From assembly GCA_030052745.1 (NCBI GenBank), contig JANBVO010000013.1, positions 248,001-312,000 of the forward strand: DNA of 64,000 nucleotides. The letters are read 5' to 3'. Shown here piece by piece: positions 12,934 to 25,300 of the stretch (position 1 is its first letter; each line of letters begins with the position of its first letter). A model generated the notes under the pieces. The model saw only the letters and a list, made by a program, of their open reading frames with translations. It had not been told where the DNA came from and ran no database searches. Origin of the DNA: Pleurostoma richardsiae (lineage: Eukaryota; Ascomycota; Sordariomycetes; Calosphaeriales; Pleurostomataceae). Made by a program: the position numbers and the translations under genes.

Positions 12934-14792
12934 TTAGTCCACGCCGTCGTCCTCGGCGGCCGGACCCCTGCTCTGCGAGCCGCTGCTGTTCGGCGATCCC
13001 TTGCGCAGCAGCCCGCTCGCGCCGCTCCGCGCCCACGCGCCGTTCGTGACGATGTTCATGGCGCGGTGCTCCGCCTCTGCCCGGGCCTCGGCGGCCGCGT
13101 GAGCCGCATGAGCCGCGGCCGCTGCTGCCGCCGCCTCCTCGTCGCTGCTCGTGTCGAACAGGTCGTCGTCCGCGTCGCCACCGCGGAACTCTCGCCCCGC
13201 CGGGCTGAGCCGCCGCATGTTCAGGCCTCCCCCGGCCGGGTCGTCTGCGTACAGGTTCGGATCCCTACCCAGAACCCGGTCGGCCTTACTGGGCGTCCTG
13301 CGGCCGCCGCTGCTCGGCGGGTGACCGGGGGAGATAGCATCGCCGCCGCTGCTGGCACCGTTCGGTCGGAGGTGCTGCTGCTGCTGGCGGGCCCGCGACG
13401 CTGGCGTCTCGGCGTAGGTGGTCGTCCACGGCGGATTGGTCGGTGTATACGCGGGCACGGCCTCATCCCCACCCCAACCAGCCGCAGCTTCCCTGGCACG
13501 CTGCGCGTCCCGCTCGCGGCGTATACACTCTCGCGCCTCGGTCCACTTTGGCGAGGGTTCCCAGTTCCAGCCATCACCGGTGGTGTTGCACACCGGCAGG
13601 GCCCACAGCCAGGGGTTGGGCCCGAAGAGGTGCAGCAGGTTGCGCTTCGCGCCGAGGTCGAACGCGTTGGGCAGCTTCGCGCTGTCTTGCTCATCTAAGT
13701 ACTCCTCGTAGCGCTTGCGCGCGCGGTAGCGCTCTAGCTCCTCGTACGACAAGGCCCGGGACGGGGTTCCTGGGCTGCTTGAATCGTATGAAGGGGTCGT
13801 GGATCGAAGCTCTTCGCCCTCCTCGGGGCGGGTTATACCGGGAATCGCGTTCTGGTGGATGTCGAGCAGCTGCTGGCCGTAGCGAGGCAGGTTGACACCT
13901 TGACCGGCAGTGTGCTGGACATCGTAGGCGTGGCGTAGGGACTTGCGAAGTGGGGAGAGGTATCGCGTCTTTTCGAGACACTCGATGGTGGTCTGTCCAC
14001 GGGAGGCGAGCAGTATGTGCCAGGCCGTGAAGGCGCCGACGACCAGGCCGATGATACCGGAAATGACAGAGAGGATGATGTAGTTTATCGGCATGATGGT
14101 GTCGACATAAGTTGTGTTGTTGACGAGCTCGGCCCAGACCCAGCTCCCAGAGACGGCGAAGCAGAAGAAGCAGTACACGGTTGTGTACATGAGAAAGAGG
14201 AGGAAGGGCTTGTGGTTGCGGAGCCCAATGCAGGTCGCCAGCCAGGGGCAGTGATGGTCCATCTTCAGCACGCAACGCCGGCAGGTCGAGCAGTGGTGGG
14301 CTCTGTCGGGCTTCCGGGCCTGGCATTTCTTGCAGAAGCGTGTCTCCCCGTTGGCCTTGACAGTGAAGGATGTAGCCGTCGGAGGTGCGTGGGTCGGAAG
14401 GGTGCTGTAGCCATTGTCGTTGGTTGTGCTTCCGGGAGGCGTGAAGACGGCAGTCGTGTAGCACCAGTTAAGCATGAGGTAGAGGGATGTGCCGACAATG
14501 GAGGACCATTTCCCTGTAGAGGCGGCGGACGCACGTCAGCCTTGAGCACACACAGAAGTAGTGCGGGTTGTGGGATGGACGAGTAACGGGAGATTGTCAA
14601 CGGACCTATCCATGGCGATTTCGTGGTCACTGATCCTATGCTGATGAGCACGAACAGGGCCCATGTCGTAAGGCCGTACACAAAAACGAGGGGAAAGTAG
14701 GTGAAGAGCGAACAGCAGAGGCGCTCGGATCTTCGAAGTAATCGGCGGGCCATATTGGCTGGAGGTCGTGTTGCATCAAGGTTATCATCCAT
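12934..14792 (-). CDS. pfa3: DHHC palmitoyltransferase, PFA3 type
   Basis: Transfers palmitate from CoA to cysteines of target proteins; yeast Pfa3 acts at the vacuole membrane, notably on Vac8. Two exons (14792-14606 and 14513-12934) give 588 residues; the joint closes the frame across a 92-nt intron ending CTACAG. The product has two N-terminal membrane segments, then the cysteine-rich domain (Cys-x2-Cys spacing, DHHC at about 148-151), a second pair of membrane segments, and the TTxE-like motif TTIE just after them. The C-terminal half is long, disordered and Ser/Pro-rich, with an alanine run of eight and surrounding Ala/His repeats. Another in-frame Met lies 13 codons downstream (14753) and starts the sequence most like the family N-terminus (MARR...), so the true start may be there. 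Confidence 0.92.
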
Positions 14793-15986
14793 CAGCCGAG
14801 GTTTCGACGCTTTGCAGAACGCCAGAAATGGCTGGGATCGTGTGCTCTAGCGGTTCATTTCGATACTGTGGTATACGGAGGCAGCGGATGATGTTCCGGA
14901 CGCCGTAACACGAAATGGATTTGTGTTGAATTGGAGGGTGATGCGGTTCGTCAGGGGAATGAGGCTCGGGTGTGGCGGTGCAGCCGCCCACCGCCCCGTG
15001 TCCGTTTCCCAGGCTTCGTAAGCGCAACGGGCCGGCGGCCACTTGAAAACCGCCGCTAACGCATAGTTAGACTGCTGACAAAGCCAACTGAGGGCTCCCC
15101 TCGGTGTACTTCGCAGACGCGATCAGATGGGAATACACAACAGTTAGTTCTCTTGCGTGAACCAGTCCGTCAACTGCTACAGCACCGAAATATGCAGGAG
15201 ACATGACCATGGCTCTTGTCTCGAACAGAGACCCTCTAATCTGCCCCGCAGGAGGACAGAGGGCATCAAGAACCTTAATAAGTCTTGTCGCAGCGACACG
15301 TCTCACGAACGGGGACGGCTCCTGTAGTTCTCTACCCCCGGTAGGAACAAAAGAAAGATGTCATCTGTAACCCTTTGAGGACTGTGTAGGTATCTACCTT
15401 ACCTACCCGCCCGAATAGGCACATTACGCATGGTCCCCTCGGCCCCTGCTCCTTTTCACAGCCGTAATGGCTTGAGTGATTGCCTCTCTTCGCTACACGG
15501 AGACACGTCACCTTATGCCAGGCCCTCTCCGGATGGTCAGTTCTTCTGCTTCCTCTCTCGAGCCAAGGGGACAAAGGGGTGCTCTTGGCACGATGCCTAC
15601 TTTATGTGATTGACTCTAGGCCCGTATGAGTTCTAATGCACAAGCATTCCAGGCGGGTGGAAAGCGTGCCGAGCTGAGTGCCCCACAATCTGCTTTCCCG
15701 ACGGCAACATGCATTAGCGCCAGATCTTATCCCTGGGCGCATCACCTGTTAGCACCGGCACGCTGGGTCGGGACATCGTGCTATTGACCCTGAGATTACT
15801 AGAGAACTATTATTACGACGTTCTCCCACTTAGAAGGTTCCATATCAGCCGTGCTGTCCTCCATGTATGTAGCCACCTGTCCACCCACATCGAAGCATCG
15901 AAAGCAAGGTTGCCTGTTCCTCTCCGCCAACACTGTGACTACTCTATCAGACACTCGGCTCGACTTTTAACAGCAAGGATCGCCTT
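14793..15986. promoter_or_regulatory. Spacer upstream of PFA3, downstream of the zinc-finger gene
   Basis: About 1.2 kb that should contain the PFA3 promoter and the 3' UTR of the zinc-finger gene, both on the minus strand. No further gene or structured element was recognised. Confidence 0.5.
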
Positions 15987-17388
15987 TCACCACTGTATCT
16001 TGTCCGCACGTGTCTTCCAGTAGTTCTTCTTCCACTCCACTGCATCGTTGACGACCTTCTCTGCAGCCGCTTGGCTCCGCTGGCGGAAAGTCACCAGTCC
16101 GTTCGCCGGACCAAAGGTCTCGATGGCGTCGTCGGTGACGACATAACGGACGGTGTCGTCACGGTGCATGCCACCTGTGTCTGTCAAGCCGCCTGTAAGC
16201 TGTTCTAGGAAGTCACGATAGTCGTCTTGATGCTTCATATGGCATCGAACCCCATTAGACTCAGTGTGCTGCACCAGGGCAGTGGTGGACCCGAAGTACT
16301 TGAGACACTGGGGGCACTGAACACGCGTCCCACAGTGAGCAGCCGAGTTCAGATGACCGACCAAAGCATTGCCCTGATTAAACTTCTTGCTGCTGAAAAT
16401 TAGTGGCTAACTCGAAGAGTAACGCACGAAAGGACGCTTACTAGCAGTTCAGATGAGGGCACATGTATTTCTTGGTGTAAGGGCTGAAATAAGTGTTGGG
16501 ATTGAAGCCTGGTGCGCTTGGATCATGCGGGTTCGGGACCTCCTGCGTCTCGGCCGGCGGCTTGGTCGGATCCCTGTGGAGGTCGTCCAAAGTCTGCTGG
16601 GGCGCGTTGGGGAAGAGCTTCTGCGCATTTTCTGAACTAGCCCAGCTATTGCCAGGCTTCATCTCCATCGGACTATCCTCGTCTCCAGTGAGCAGATCTG
16701 GCACCTTGGTATATCCATCGAGGTATTCCCGATGAGGCATCCGAGGGAATTGTGCTTCTGGGCCCAGTGCCTGCGCTGCTGGACCCCACTCCTGCTCGGC
16801 ATCTGGCTTTGGGATCCATGATGCTGAGCGCGAGGTTCCAGCAAGCGGGTCCTTATGAGAAGACAGATACGTGGCGGCGTAATCAGGGTTGGGCTTCGGG
16901 ATGCCTAGGTACTCTCCTGCCTTTCGCAAGGGCTCCAGCTTCCTTATCATGCGCTCCACCTTCTCCTCGCGACGCTGGGTGATATCTGAACCACGAATTG
17001 TCTGGCACGAATCTTGCTCAATGTGAGCGATTAGGCCACCAGCGCGGTGAAACTTCTGCAGGCATCCGGGGCAAATAAGGTTCTGCTTCTCAGGATGACG
17101 CTGGGAGGGTCAGCTTAGAGCCATCCTCAAGGATGCAGGAAGGATTCAACAGGACAGTCTTCTTACCTCATGCAGATGGCGCATATAAGCTCGGAAATGC
17201 CTGAAGTCGACATCACATTTATCACAATAGAGATGGTCGATTTGACCATCTTGGGGGATTTCCAAGACGTCATTGGATTCGAAGAACAGCTCATAGACCA
17301 TTCTGGACTTGTGCTCTCTCAGCTCTCTCTCGGTGGTGAAGGTTTCGACGCATGAAGGGCACTTCAAAAGTGCAGTTGAGGATGCCAT
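15987..17388 (-). CDS. C2H2 zinc-finger protein, function unknown
   Basis: Three exons (17388-17167, 17100-16442, 16392-15987) join in frame to a 428-residue protein. The donors are GTAAGA and GTAAGC, and the introns end CCCAG and TTCAG. Zinc-finger-like Cys/His units are visible in pairs at both ends: CPSC and CDKC near the N-terminus, CPGC at about 79-101, then CPHLNC and CPQC in the C-terminal third. The middle is a Pro/Glu-rich linker carrying MPHREYLDGYTKVPDLLTG. The fingers resemble those of fungal proteins with repeated irregular C2H2 units rather than classical DNA-binding Kruppel arrays, so an RNA- or protein-binding role is equally possible. It is divergent from UBC6 across 1.6 kb. 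Confidence 0.85.
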
Positions 17389-18963
17389 TTTGCTGGACTA
17401 TTCCGGAGTTTTCGAGGGCAACGCAAGGCTCACGGGTGTAATAGAGTCCTACTCGCGCAAACGCCTAAAGATATGAGGATTTTGCAAGAGGGGAGTTCCC
17501 GAATGTATCCACGGCGAGAGTGGAATTTCTGGTGGAAAGGGAGAGAGTGTTGTAATGACATGGGTGGTCCGGTCCGGGAAGGAGGTGACGGTGAGCCGAG
17601 CCGGCCTCCCTCAGTTTGAGTCACCCTGAGCTGCGGCTGGATATGATACCAACGCCTCTGCCAGAAGTAGTATCGCTTCAGCAGAAGACTCTCACTCCTT
17701 AGACTGATCGCTGCTGGAGATATCTTGCGTCTGCCGTGTTGGCCAGTCTGCGCTGTCCAGAGAGTCCGAACCAACACTGCGGTCCTATTACAGGAGATGA
17801 AGGAAGGTAGTCCCAAATGGGTGTTGTGAGGACTAAGGTGGCCCAGAGAGTTTTCGGCACGCGTGAAGAGAAGAAAAAGCAATTGAGAGAAATATCGGAC
17901 AAGAGATAGCCTGATCTTCTCGTTGCTCTTTATAGTACCTAGTACCTAGCTAGGTACCTTCCTCTACCCAGGAAGGAAACAGTGAGCCGTCTACCTGGGT
18001 GATTTCCCCCGTCAGGAAGCGCCTCTTGTAGAATCTGGCATCAGGTACCGCCAGGCCCTTAAGGAAGGTACAAGGTACCGAAGATGTACAGACGCAGCTA
18101 CAGGCATCTTGATTCATCCAAGGAAAGTGCGTGCTGGGAATATGTTGACAGGCCGGAGAAGGCGCGTTCGAGTCCTTAAACCGGAGGGCTCGAGCCGGCG
18201 ATGGTTCCAGTTCATCTTGAGCTTTGAGCCAAGTCCAACAACTTTGTGCGGCCTGATATGCGATTTATCACCACCAAGGCTGCCATATAGGCCCCCAAGG
18301 GCGCGTAGAGGCATGGCCTTTAAAAACAAGATAACAACAGGACTGTCCCTATTGATTCCCCTTCACCTAGGGTGCAGACCTGGTGCGTAAGGTACGCTTG
18401 ATGCCGCTATTCCACGCTCAAGCCCAACTTCGTTCCGGGTCGTGCTGAGCATCCCATTCGGCCGATTGTCGCCTTGGCCCGAACCGTCCTCGAGTCTCAC
18501 ACACGTTCCCTACTACCTATGTCAGTGTGACACCTTCCGGATCGGAGGAGAATCTGGGATCTCAGGATATTCTTTTATTTCGAAGCTCACACAACCGACA
18601 CGCGAGCTCTCAGGTAGTCGCAAACAAGAAGGCGTGCTCGGAATCTTCCTATGATTGAGGCCAGTCAGGGGTTGCAGTGACGTTCGCAATCAGTGGGTCG
18701 TGGGACCGGGGGCTCTATCCGCTGGCTGGCGGGGACGCGCGGATGTCAGTGGCGGCGCCGCTTTATGACAAGCTGGCAACTCCCCGCCGACTTTACCGTC
18801 TCACAAGTTACAACTTCGAGACAGATTACCAGTCAACAAAGACAACCTCACACGAGGATGACCTACAGTCTCTTCTTATAGCTCATCAAGCTTCTCATAG
18901 TCTCTATTCTTCCAACGCAGTAACTTTACGTCTCCCCACATTATTACCGGCCGACCCGCCATC
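17389..18963. promoter_or_regulatory. Divergent promoter region, zinc-finger gene and UBC6
   Basis: About 1.6 kb between two divergent start codons. Three GGTACC palindromes cluster at 17953, 18044 and 18074, next to repeated TAGTACCTAG-like units around 17937-17958. CT-rich sequence leads into the UBC6 start. No coding frame here looks real. Confidence 0.5.
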
Positions 18964-19992
18964 ATGGCAACACCCAAGTTCAATTCCAAATCGCCCACCA
19001 TCCGGCGCATACGTAGGTGCTTCCCTTGCTTCCACCGAACGACTCTCCCGCCGCAGCTCCCAGCTAACACTTATCTCCTTTCCGCAGTCCGCGAGGCGCA
19101 GGAGCTCTCAGCCGCCCCTTCCCCAGACTACGCCGCCACGCCCCTCGAGACCGATCTCTTCGAGTGGCACTTTACCCTCCGCGGCCCGCCCAACTCCCCC
19201 TACAGCGACGGCATCTACCACGGCCGCATCGTCCTCCCGCCCACCTACCCGCTCCGGCCCCCTTCCTTCCGCTTCGTCACGCCCTCCGGCCGCTTCGAGG
19301 CCAACCGCGAGATCTGCCTGTCCATCAGCGGCCACCACGAGGAGACATGGCAGCCCGCCTGGGGCGTGCGCACCGCCCTCGTCGCCCTGCGCAGCTTCAT
19401 GGAGACCGACGCCAAGGGCCAGCTGGGGGGCCTCGACACCAGCGAGGCGGTGCGGCGCCGGCTCGCCGCCGAGAGCGGCGCCTTTCGGTGCGCGGCGTGC
19501 GGCAAGACCAATGCCGAGATCATCCGCGAGTGCGAGGAGGCCGCCGCGGCTGCGGGGGGCTCGAGCGCTAAGGTGGAGGAGGTCGAGGTGCCGAAGGAGC
19601 TGAAGATGGGGTGGCGGGACGAGATGGAGAAGAAGGCGGCGGCGGGAGCGGCGAGAGAGGAGGAGAAGACGAAGAGCGGCGCGGCAGGCCAGGCGGAGGA
19701 GGATGCTGAAGCCGCGGAGCTGGCGGAGGGCTTCGTGCAGACAGCTCCGCTGGCCAGAGAAGAGGGGCCACCGCGACCGTCGCTGCGGGCGAGGCCGGGT
19801 CAGACTGTCCCACAGCCGACGCGGACGATGCCGCTGCCCAGTCCGCAGCCGGCCGCGGTGTCGCAGGTGCAGGCGCAGGCGCAGCTGCAGCGGCACTCCG
19901 GCCAGGGCATCCCGCTGTGGATCGACCGGACGATTGCCGTCCTGGTTGTCATGCTAGTAGGCATGATCCTCAAGGTTGTTATGCGAGGCTGA
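18964..19992 (+). CDS. ubc6: Ubiquitin-conjugating enzyme E2, UBC6 / UBE2J type (ERAD)
   Basis: A tail-anchored E2 that works with ER-membrane E3 ligases in ER-associated degradation. Two exons (18964-19012 and 19088-19992) are separated by a 75-nt intron with donor GTAGGT, branch site GCTAAC and acceptor CCGCAG; together they encode 317 residues. The UBC fold covers about 12-165, with LFEWHFTLRGPPNSPY and the active-site Cys93 in REICLSISGHHEETW, which is the UBC6/UBE2J pattern instead of the usual HPN motif. A Glu/Ala/Lys-rich linker follows, and a single hydrophobic segment (about 294-315) ends two residues before the stop, as expected of a tail anchor. The stop is 359 bp from the converging p34 gene. 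Confidence 0.96.
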   Translation: MATPKFNSKSPTIRRIRRCFPCFHRTTLPPQLPANTYLLSAVREAQELSAAPSPDYAATPLETDLFEWHFTLRGPPNSPYSDGIYHGRIVLPPTYPLRPPSFRFVTPSGRFEANREICLSISGHHEETWQPAWGVRTALVALRSFMETDAKGQLGGLDTSEAVRRRLAAESGAFRCAACGKTNAEIIRECEEAAAAAGGSSAKVEEVEVPKELKMGWRDEMEKKAAAGAAREEEKTKSGAAGQAEEDAEAAELAEGFVQTAPLAREEGPPRPSLRARPGQTVPQPTRTMPLPSPQPAAVSQVQAQAQLQRHSGQGIPLWIDRTIAVLVVMLVGMILKVVMRG

Positions 19993-20351
19993 ATGATATG
20001 GTTACGATGAATGTCTAGAATGACGGAAGGCGTTGGGTCCTGGGATGGGCGTTGGAGTTACTGGCTGGTTCAACGATTACGGTGGCGTTCTTTTTTCCTT
20101 TTAGATCTAAGGGAGCGGATTCCCCTGTTATGGAGTATTCATATCATTGTCGCTGGAGAACTTCTCTGCTCTGCCGCAAACACCGGAGTACATAGCATGC
20201 CAGCAGAGATTTCAAGAGACTTGATTCATGCCAACAAGCACGCCTCTATGCCTTTGGCTCCATTGATCGTTGAGTCTACTGGATTGGGGATTCCGTGCTG
20301 TCTCGAAGCCCACAGTGTCGATATAGTACAGGGGAGGGTAGACGCTGATCA
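19993..20351. other. Convergent intergenic spacer UBC6 / p34
   Basis: A 359-bp spacer between converging stop codons that must hold both 3' UTRs. Nothing else was recognised. Confidence 0.6.
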
Positions 20352-21728
20352 TCACAGCTCCTTCATCACCTCCCCAACCGCCTGCCTCGCCATGCGCTTC
20401 CTCTGCTCCTCCGGCAGGCCCGAGCTCGTGTCTCTCACAGCCTGCAGCTTGCGCATCATGCGCTCGATCTTCCGCACGTCCTCTTCGCCAATCTCCTCAT
20501 CGTCCTCGCCGCCTGCATCCACACCCTCCTTCCCCGCGGACCATATTGCCTGCCTGAGACCGGCGAAGTCCTCCCTGTCGAAGCCGAAGTCGAGGTCCTC
20601 GGGGTTGAGTTCCGACCCGTTGTCCTCATCTTCGATATCTTCTTCTTTCCCCAGTAGCCCCTCTCTCCGCCGCTCCGACGGCGCCGCATCCGCGAACTCC
20701 CCAAATTCGGACCCGTCATCCTCGCCGTCCCCCCCGGCACCCGCCATCGCCCAGTCGTTAGACTCGAGCGCCTCCAGCACTCGCGGGATCCCTACCTTCT
20801 CTGTGGCGTACACATATTCAGTCAGCAAAAAGCCCGCCTCACATCGAAGCATCGAATGAGAATCCGCTCCTTCGCCGAAGCAAGGTTGAAAGAGGGCATT
20901 GGGGAGAGCTCACCTCCAAACTCGTTCCTCTCCTCCCCCTTCTGGCCTCTGGCGTGCACGAACTCCAGCCCCCACTCGGCGCAGCACTCGTCCCACGCCT
21001 CGAGCTCCTCCTGCCCGCCGTCCGCCTCTCCCACGCCCACGCCCAGCCCCACGCCGTCCCACTCCCACCCGCCGAGGCCCTCCCTTACCACGCGGCCGAC
21101 CTGGGCGATCAGCTCCTTCCGGGGGTCTGCCGCTGCCGCCGCAGCAGCAGCAGTAGCGGGCGCCGCATCGCTGGTGGAGGGCGCGGCAGTGCCACCGGAG
21201 GAGGAAGGGGGAGAGGGAGAAGAAGAGGGAGCGGAGAGCGGGAAGACGACTACGACGCCGCCCAGCACGGCGAGGACTTCTCTCGCCTCGGGGGTGAGGA
21301 AGGAGGCGGCCCACTCGGAAGGGGAGCCCACGACGTCCAGCCAGATGGGTACCTCGACGGAGTAGTAGGCCGTCTTAAGCGGGAGGTGGTGCGTCGATCC
21401 CGCCAAGGAGGGCGATGCGGGAGACGGGTGAGAGCCGGTCAGGTCTTTGTGAGGTTATTGTCAGTGCTCCGCTGTAACGATATGTTGTGACAAGTGAAGC
21501 CCATCCACGGCTCCTATTGCCGCGCCTAACTAAACACTTTCCAAGAAATGGAGAATGAGGAGGGGATAAGACACGATATCTGGCCTTGGCTCGCCCATTT
21601 CCCGTGAACCTCCCATGCTGGGTAGGACTTCAGAAATCACACGCACCTTTTATGACCTGACTGAGATGCTGCGTCGAGTTCTCAAGTGAGACGGCTAGTA
21701 TCCGCCTAGGGTTCGATATCTCCTCCAT
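20352..21728 (-). CDS. Alpha/gamma-adaptin-binding protein p34 (AAGAB / Irc6 type)
   Basis: AAGAB/p34 proteins are assembly chaperones or regulators of AP-1 and AP-2 clathrin adaptors; yeast Irc6 is the distant relative. Three exons (21728-21647, 21444-20914, 20800-20352) join in frame to 353 residues. The N-terminus MEEISNPRRILAVS is the small-GTPase-like beginning seen in fungal members. The second junction restores NEFGEKVGIPRVLEALE, the conserved block that ends the G-like domain. An acidic middle with an FGEFADA motif and a C-terminal helical region (EERMMRKLQ-like, rich in Arg/Glu, ending VGEVMKEL) complete the family pattern. The first exon is only 82 nt. It lies tail-to-tail with UBC6. 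Confidence 0.88.
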
Positions 21729-22367
21729 TCCCTCTTTCACTGGCTTGCAAAGTGGGATGAGAAATAAGGCTGGATCAGAAAAGTCGCAAATACGAGACAA
21801 CGGGGCGAAGCAGTCGATATTCGGTGTTTGGGTGGTTCTTTGTTACTTGTGAATCTGATCAGAGGTTCTCTGATATGTCATCGTGGGGTAAGCCGCACCA
21901 CAGCTCTAGTGGTGGTGGGGGGGGGCCAAACCGTCCCCTGAGGCTGAGTGGCGTTTCGGCGCCATTTCAGCGGGCGAGCGGATACGTACTGTAGCTCCAT
22001 AACAAGAGCCTCAGGTCTCGTCTTCCGATACTCAACCTCCTGCTATACATACTGCTCCTGTACCCACCTAAGCATTCAAGTCTTGCAGAAAACTCTCCTA
22101 TACACCACGGCAGGGCGAGTCTTCCTGTATCATGTCATGACAGACGGTATATCGATCTATTAGTGTAGAACTGACGTCTAACTTTTAACGACACCAGCCT
22201 TGACCCAAACCGGACGCAACAGCTACTCCAGACTATGATAGCCGATATAGTCAAACAGGGAAGAGCGCATATATATAACAGGCTGCTCCTTCTTTCTCCG
22301 GTCTTCTGTTCTACTCTCCTCTTATCCAAACTGGGTATCCAACCTGGCCCCTGCAAAGAGCACGCAT
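21729..22367. promoter_or_regulatory. Promoter of p34 gene and 3' region of ABC transporter
   Basis: A 639-bp spacer between two minus-strand genes. A run of nine G residues lies at about 21917-21925 on the + strand. No gene was recognised. Confidence 0.5.
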
Positions 22368-25300
22368 CTACTCGCTGCCGCCCTCCTCCTCGATGTCGAC
22401 GAGCTCGTGCTTCGCCTTCCACGCCTTCTTGGCTGACTTCGCCAGCACATCGTAGTCACCGCTCATGTCGCACATGGACCTGAAGCTCCCATCCTTCTTC
22501 TCCATCAGCTCCCACGGGTGCCCGTACTCGACGACCTCGCCCTTGTCCAGCACCAGCACCTTGTCGTAGTCAGCGATCGTCTGCAGCCGGTGCGCGATCG
22601 TGATGGTTGTGCTCTTGAGCTCGCGGATCGTGTCCTGGATCTTGGAGTCCGTCGCGTAGTCGATTGAGGCTGTCGCCTCGTCCATGACCAGGACCCGCGG
22701 GTCTTTGAGCAGCGCCCGCGCAAGGCATAGAAGCTGCCTCTGACCCTGAGAGAGGTTCGAGCCGGACTCAGCAACGGGGGAGCTCAGGTCCAAGAAAATG
22801 TTCTTGTTGGTTGCCGCAGGCGTCACGTCGCCACTTGGACTTGTTGACTCCAGGCTATTGACGGCGACGGTGGGTGTGGGCGGCACCGAGGCGTTTGCTG
22901 TGGAGGGTCGAGTGGTCGATTCGTGGGGGGTAATTAGCTGTACGCGGCGGAGAGTAGCAAATATTTGCTCATCCGTGTACACTTCGAAGGGATCAAGATT
23001 ACTCCTAATTGTGCCCGTAAAGAGCGTCGGGTCTTGTGGCACAATGGTGATGGCCTCACGAAGGTCGCGCAGGCCAATGAGACCGATGTCAATGTCATCG
23101 ATCAATATCTTGCCTTCTTCCGCTTCCAGGGCACGGAATAGGGCAAGAGCCAGGGAGCTCTTGCCGGCACCCGTCCGCCCGACAATGCCGACCTTCTCCT
23201 GGGGCGCGATCTTGAAGCTGACGTTCTTCAAGACCGGATCTAGGTCCTGGCGGTAGCGAGTCGTGTAGCCAATGAATTCGACTGATCCTAGACTGGGCCA
23301 GTTCTCCGGCGGCCGATTCTTCTCGACAATGGGCTCTGCTTCCTGCTCGACGTCGAGGTACTCCTTAATACGCTCCACTGAGTTCATGTTCTGCTCATTC
23401 GTGGCGTACAGACGCACAAGCCACAGCATATTGTCCGCGAATCCAATTGCGTATGTCAGCGACAGACCTGCTGAGCCAGGATCAATGAAACCGAGGCTGA
23501 GAATGACAAACACTCCGGCAAAGAACGAAACCAAGTCTCCCAAGATATCAGTTCTGAAAGCGAGCCATCTGTTGGCGCCCCATAGGTAGATGAAGGGTCG
23601 TAGCTGGTTGTTGATTCTGGTCAAATTATCTCGGACGAAGCGGCGCTCATCGCCGTACGCTCGAATGGTCGTCACGCCGGTGAGAGTCTCTCCAAACTGC
23701 TGGAAAAGTGGGCTGCGCTGAACCGACTCGAGCCTCTTCAAGTCTCGCGATGACACGATATAGAACTTGCCCAGGAACACGTAAGCCAGCGTGATAAAGA
23801 CGCCAGCAATGAGGAAGCCAGGAGTGACGACGGCGATCAGCGTGATGGTGACAATGATTCCTAAAGCACAGGTCATTACGCCAATGGCAACGGGAGCGAC
23901 CTCCTGGTCGACGCCCTCCAGGTCCTTACTAAACCGGTTCATCATCTGACCCAGTGGCGTCACGTCGAAGAACTTGAACTTGGCCGTAGTTATGGCGTTC
24001 ATCAGGCGGTTGTGAAGCTTCCGAGAGGCCGTGAGTGAGCCTAAAAAGATCCATAGGTCTCTGATTAGGGCTGAGAAAGCACCCAAGAAACCGAGGAGAG
24101 CAAGTATGCTGAGGTAGTATGCGACGTTGACTTCCGGGATCTCGCTGGTGGATACCTCGGAATTGCTTTGCAGCCAGGGCTTGACATATGCCGCGATGGT
24201 TGCCGAGTAAGTTGAAGAGACAGACCCGCTGACATAACTCACGGGGCTACCACTCAGCTGATAGTCGGATACCTCCTCAGTAGTGTACTGGTTTGCCCAC
24301 TCTTTGACCCAGACGTTCGAGGCAACGCCGCTTAGCTGTTGCAGGCCGAAGACGAAGCAAGCGACTACCCAAAACCACCAGCCGCCCATGGAACTGAGAT
24401 ACAGCTTGAGGACCGGCCATTTGATAGCGCCCGTCGCCTTCGTCTCGTCCATCGCATCCTTCTTATCGCCCTTTTTGGCCGGCTTGGAAAGGTGATCGGT
24501 ACCGTTTGCCTCACCATCGATCAGAGTCTCTCCGCTCTCATCACCGACACTGGACGGCACGCGCGAGGGAACTCTCGAGACCGTTGTCGAATTGGGCTTC
24601 TGCTTCTGGACCTCTTCTCCTAAAGCTCCAGATGCGATGACTTCCCTGGAATGCCCTTGAGTTGCGATTCGGCCGTTATTCATGACGACAACGAAGTCCG
24701 ACTGAGGAACTGTGAGCGGGATGTTGTGAGTCACGAGGATGCAAGTACGGCTGCGCATGAGGGGTCCCGTGATGCAGTTGTCGAAAATCCACTGTGCTGT
24801 GTGAGAGTCGACAGCGCTCAGGCAGTCGTCAAGAAGCAGGTGCTTCGAGTTCGAGTAGACGGCTCGAGCGAGGGAAATGCGTTGCTTTTGCCCGCCGGAT
24901 AGAGTGATGCCCTTCTCGCCAACTATAGTCTCGTCACCGTTGTCCAGGATTTGCAGATCACGCTCCAGTGCGCAAGCAACGATGACGTCGCGGTATCGCT
25001 TCTCATCGAGTTGCGCTGAAAACAAAATGTTCTCCTTGATGGTGCCATTCACGAGCCAGGCTTGCTGAGCGACGTACGCGCAAGTCTCGGCGAGTCCAGT
25101 CTCTGGATCAGGCCGGACGTCTTCACGGCTCCGGCCACCAGGGAGGAAGACTCTGCCTTCCAGTAGGGTCATCTCTCCGAGGAGAGCCATCAAAAGTGAC
25201 GTTTTACCCGAGCCCGTTGGACCAGTGATAACATTCAGGCCGCCAATCTTGAAGTCAACGTCTAAATCGAGAAGCCGGAACGCCATGGAGCCATCCTCAG

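Noticed and set aside
16238-16262. GGTTCGATGCC on the minus strand, resembling a tRNA B box
   Set aside because: It is inside a coding exon of the C2H2 zinc-finger gene and has no box A.
18121-18182. GCGTTCGAGTCC, resembling a tRNA B box
   Set aside because: No box A, no foldable cloverleaf and no T-run at the right distance.
19108-19896. 262-codon frame antisense to UBC6
   Set aside because: Shadow of the GC-rich UBC6 coding strand; Leu/Arg-rich repetitive composition.
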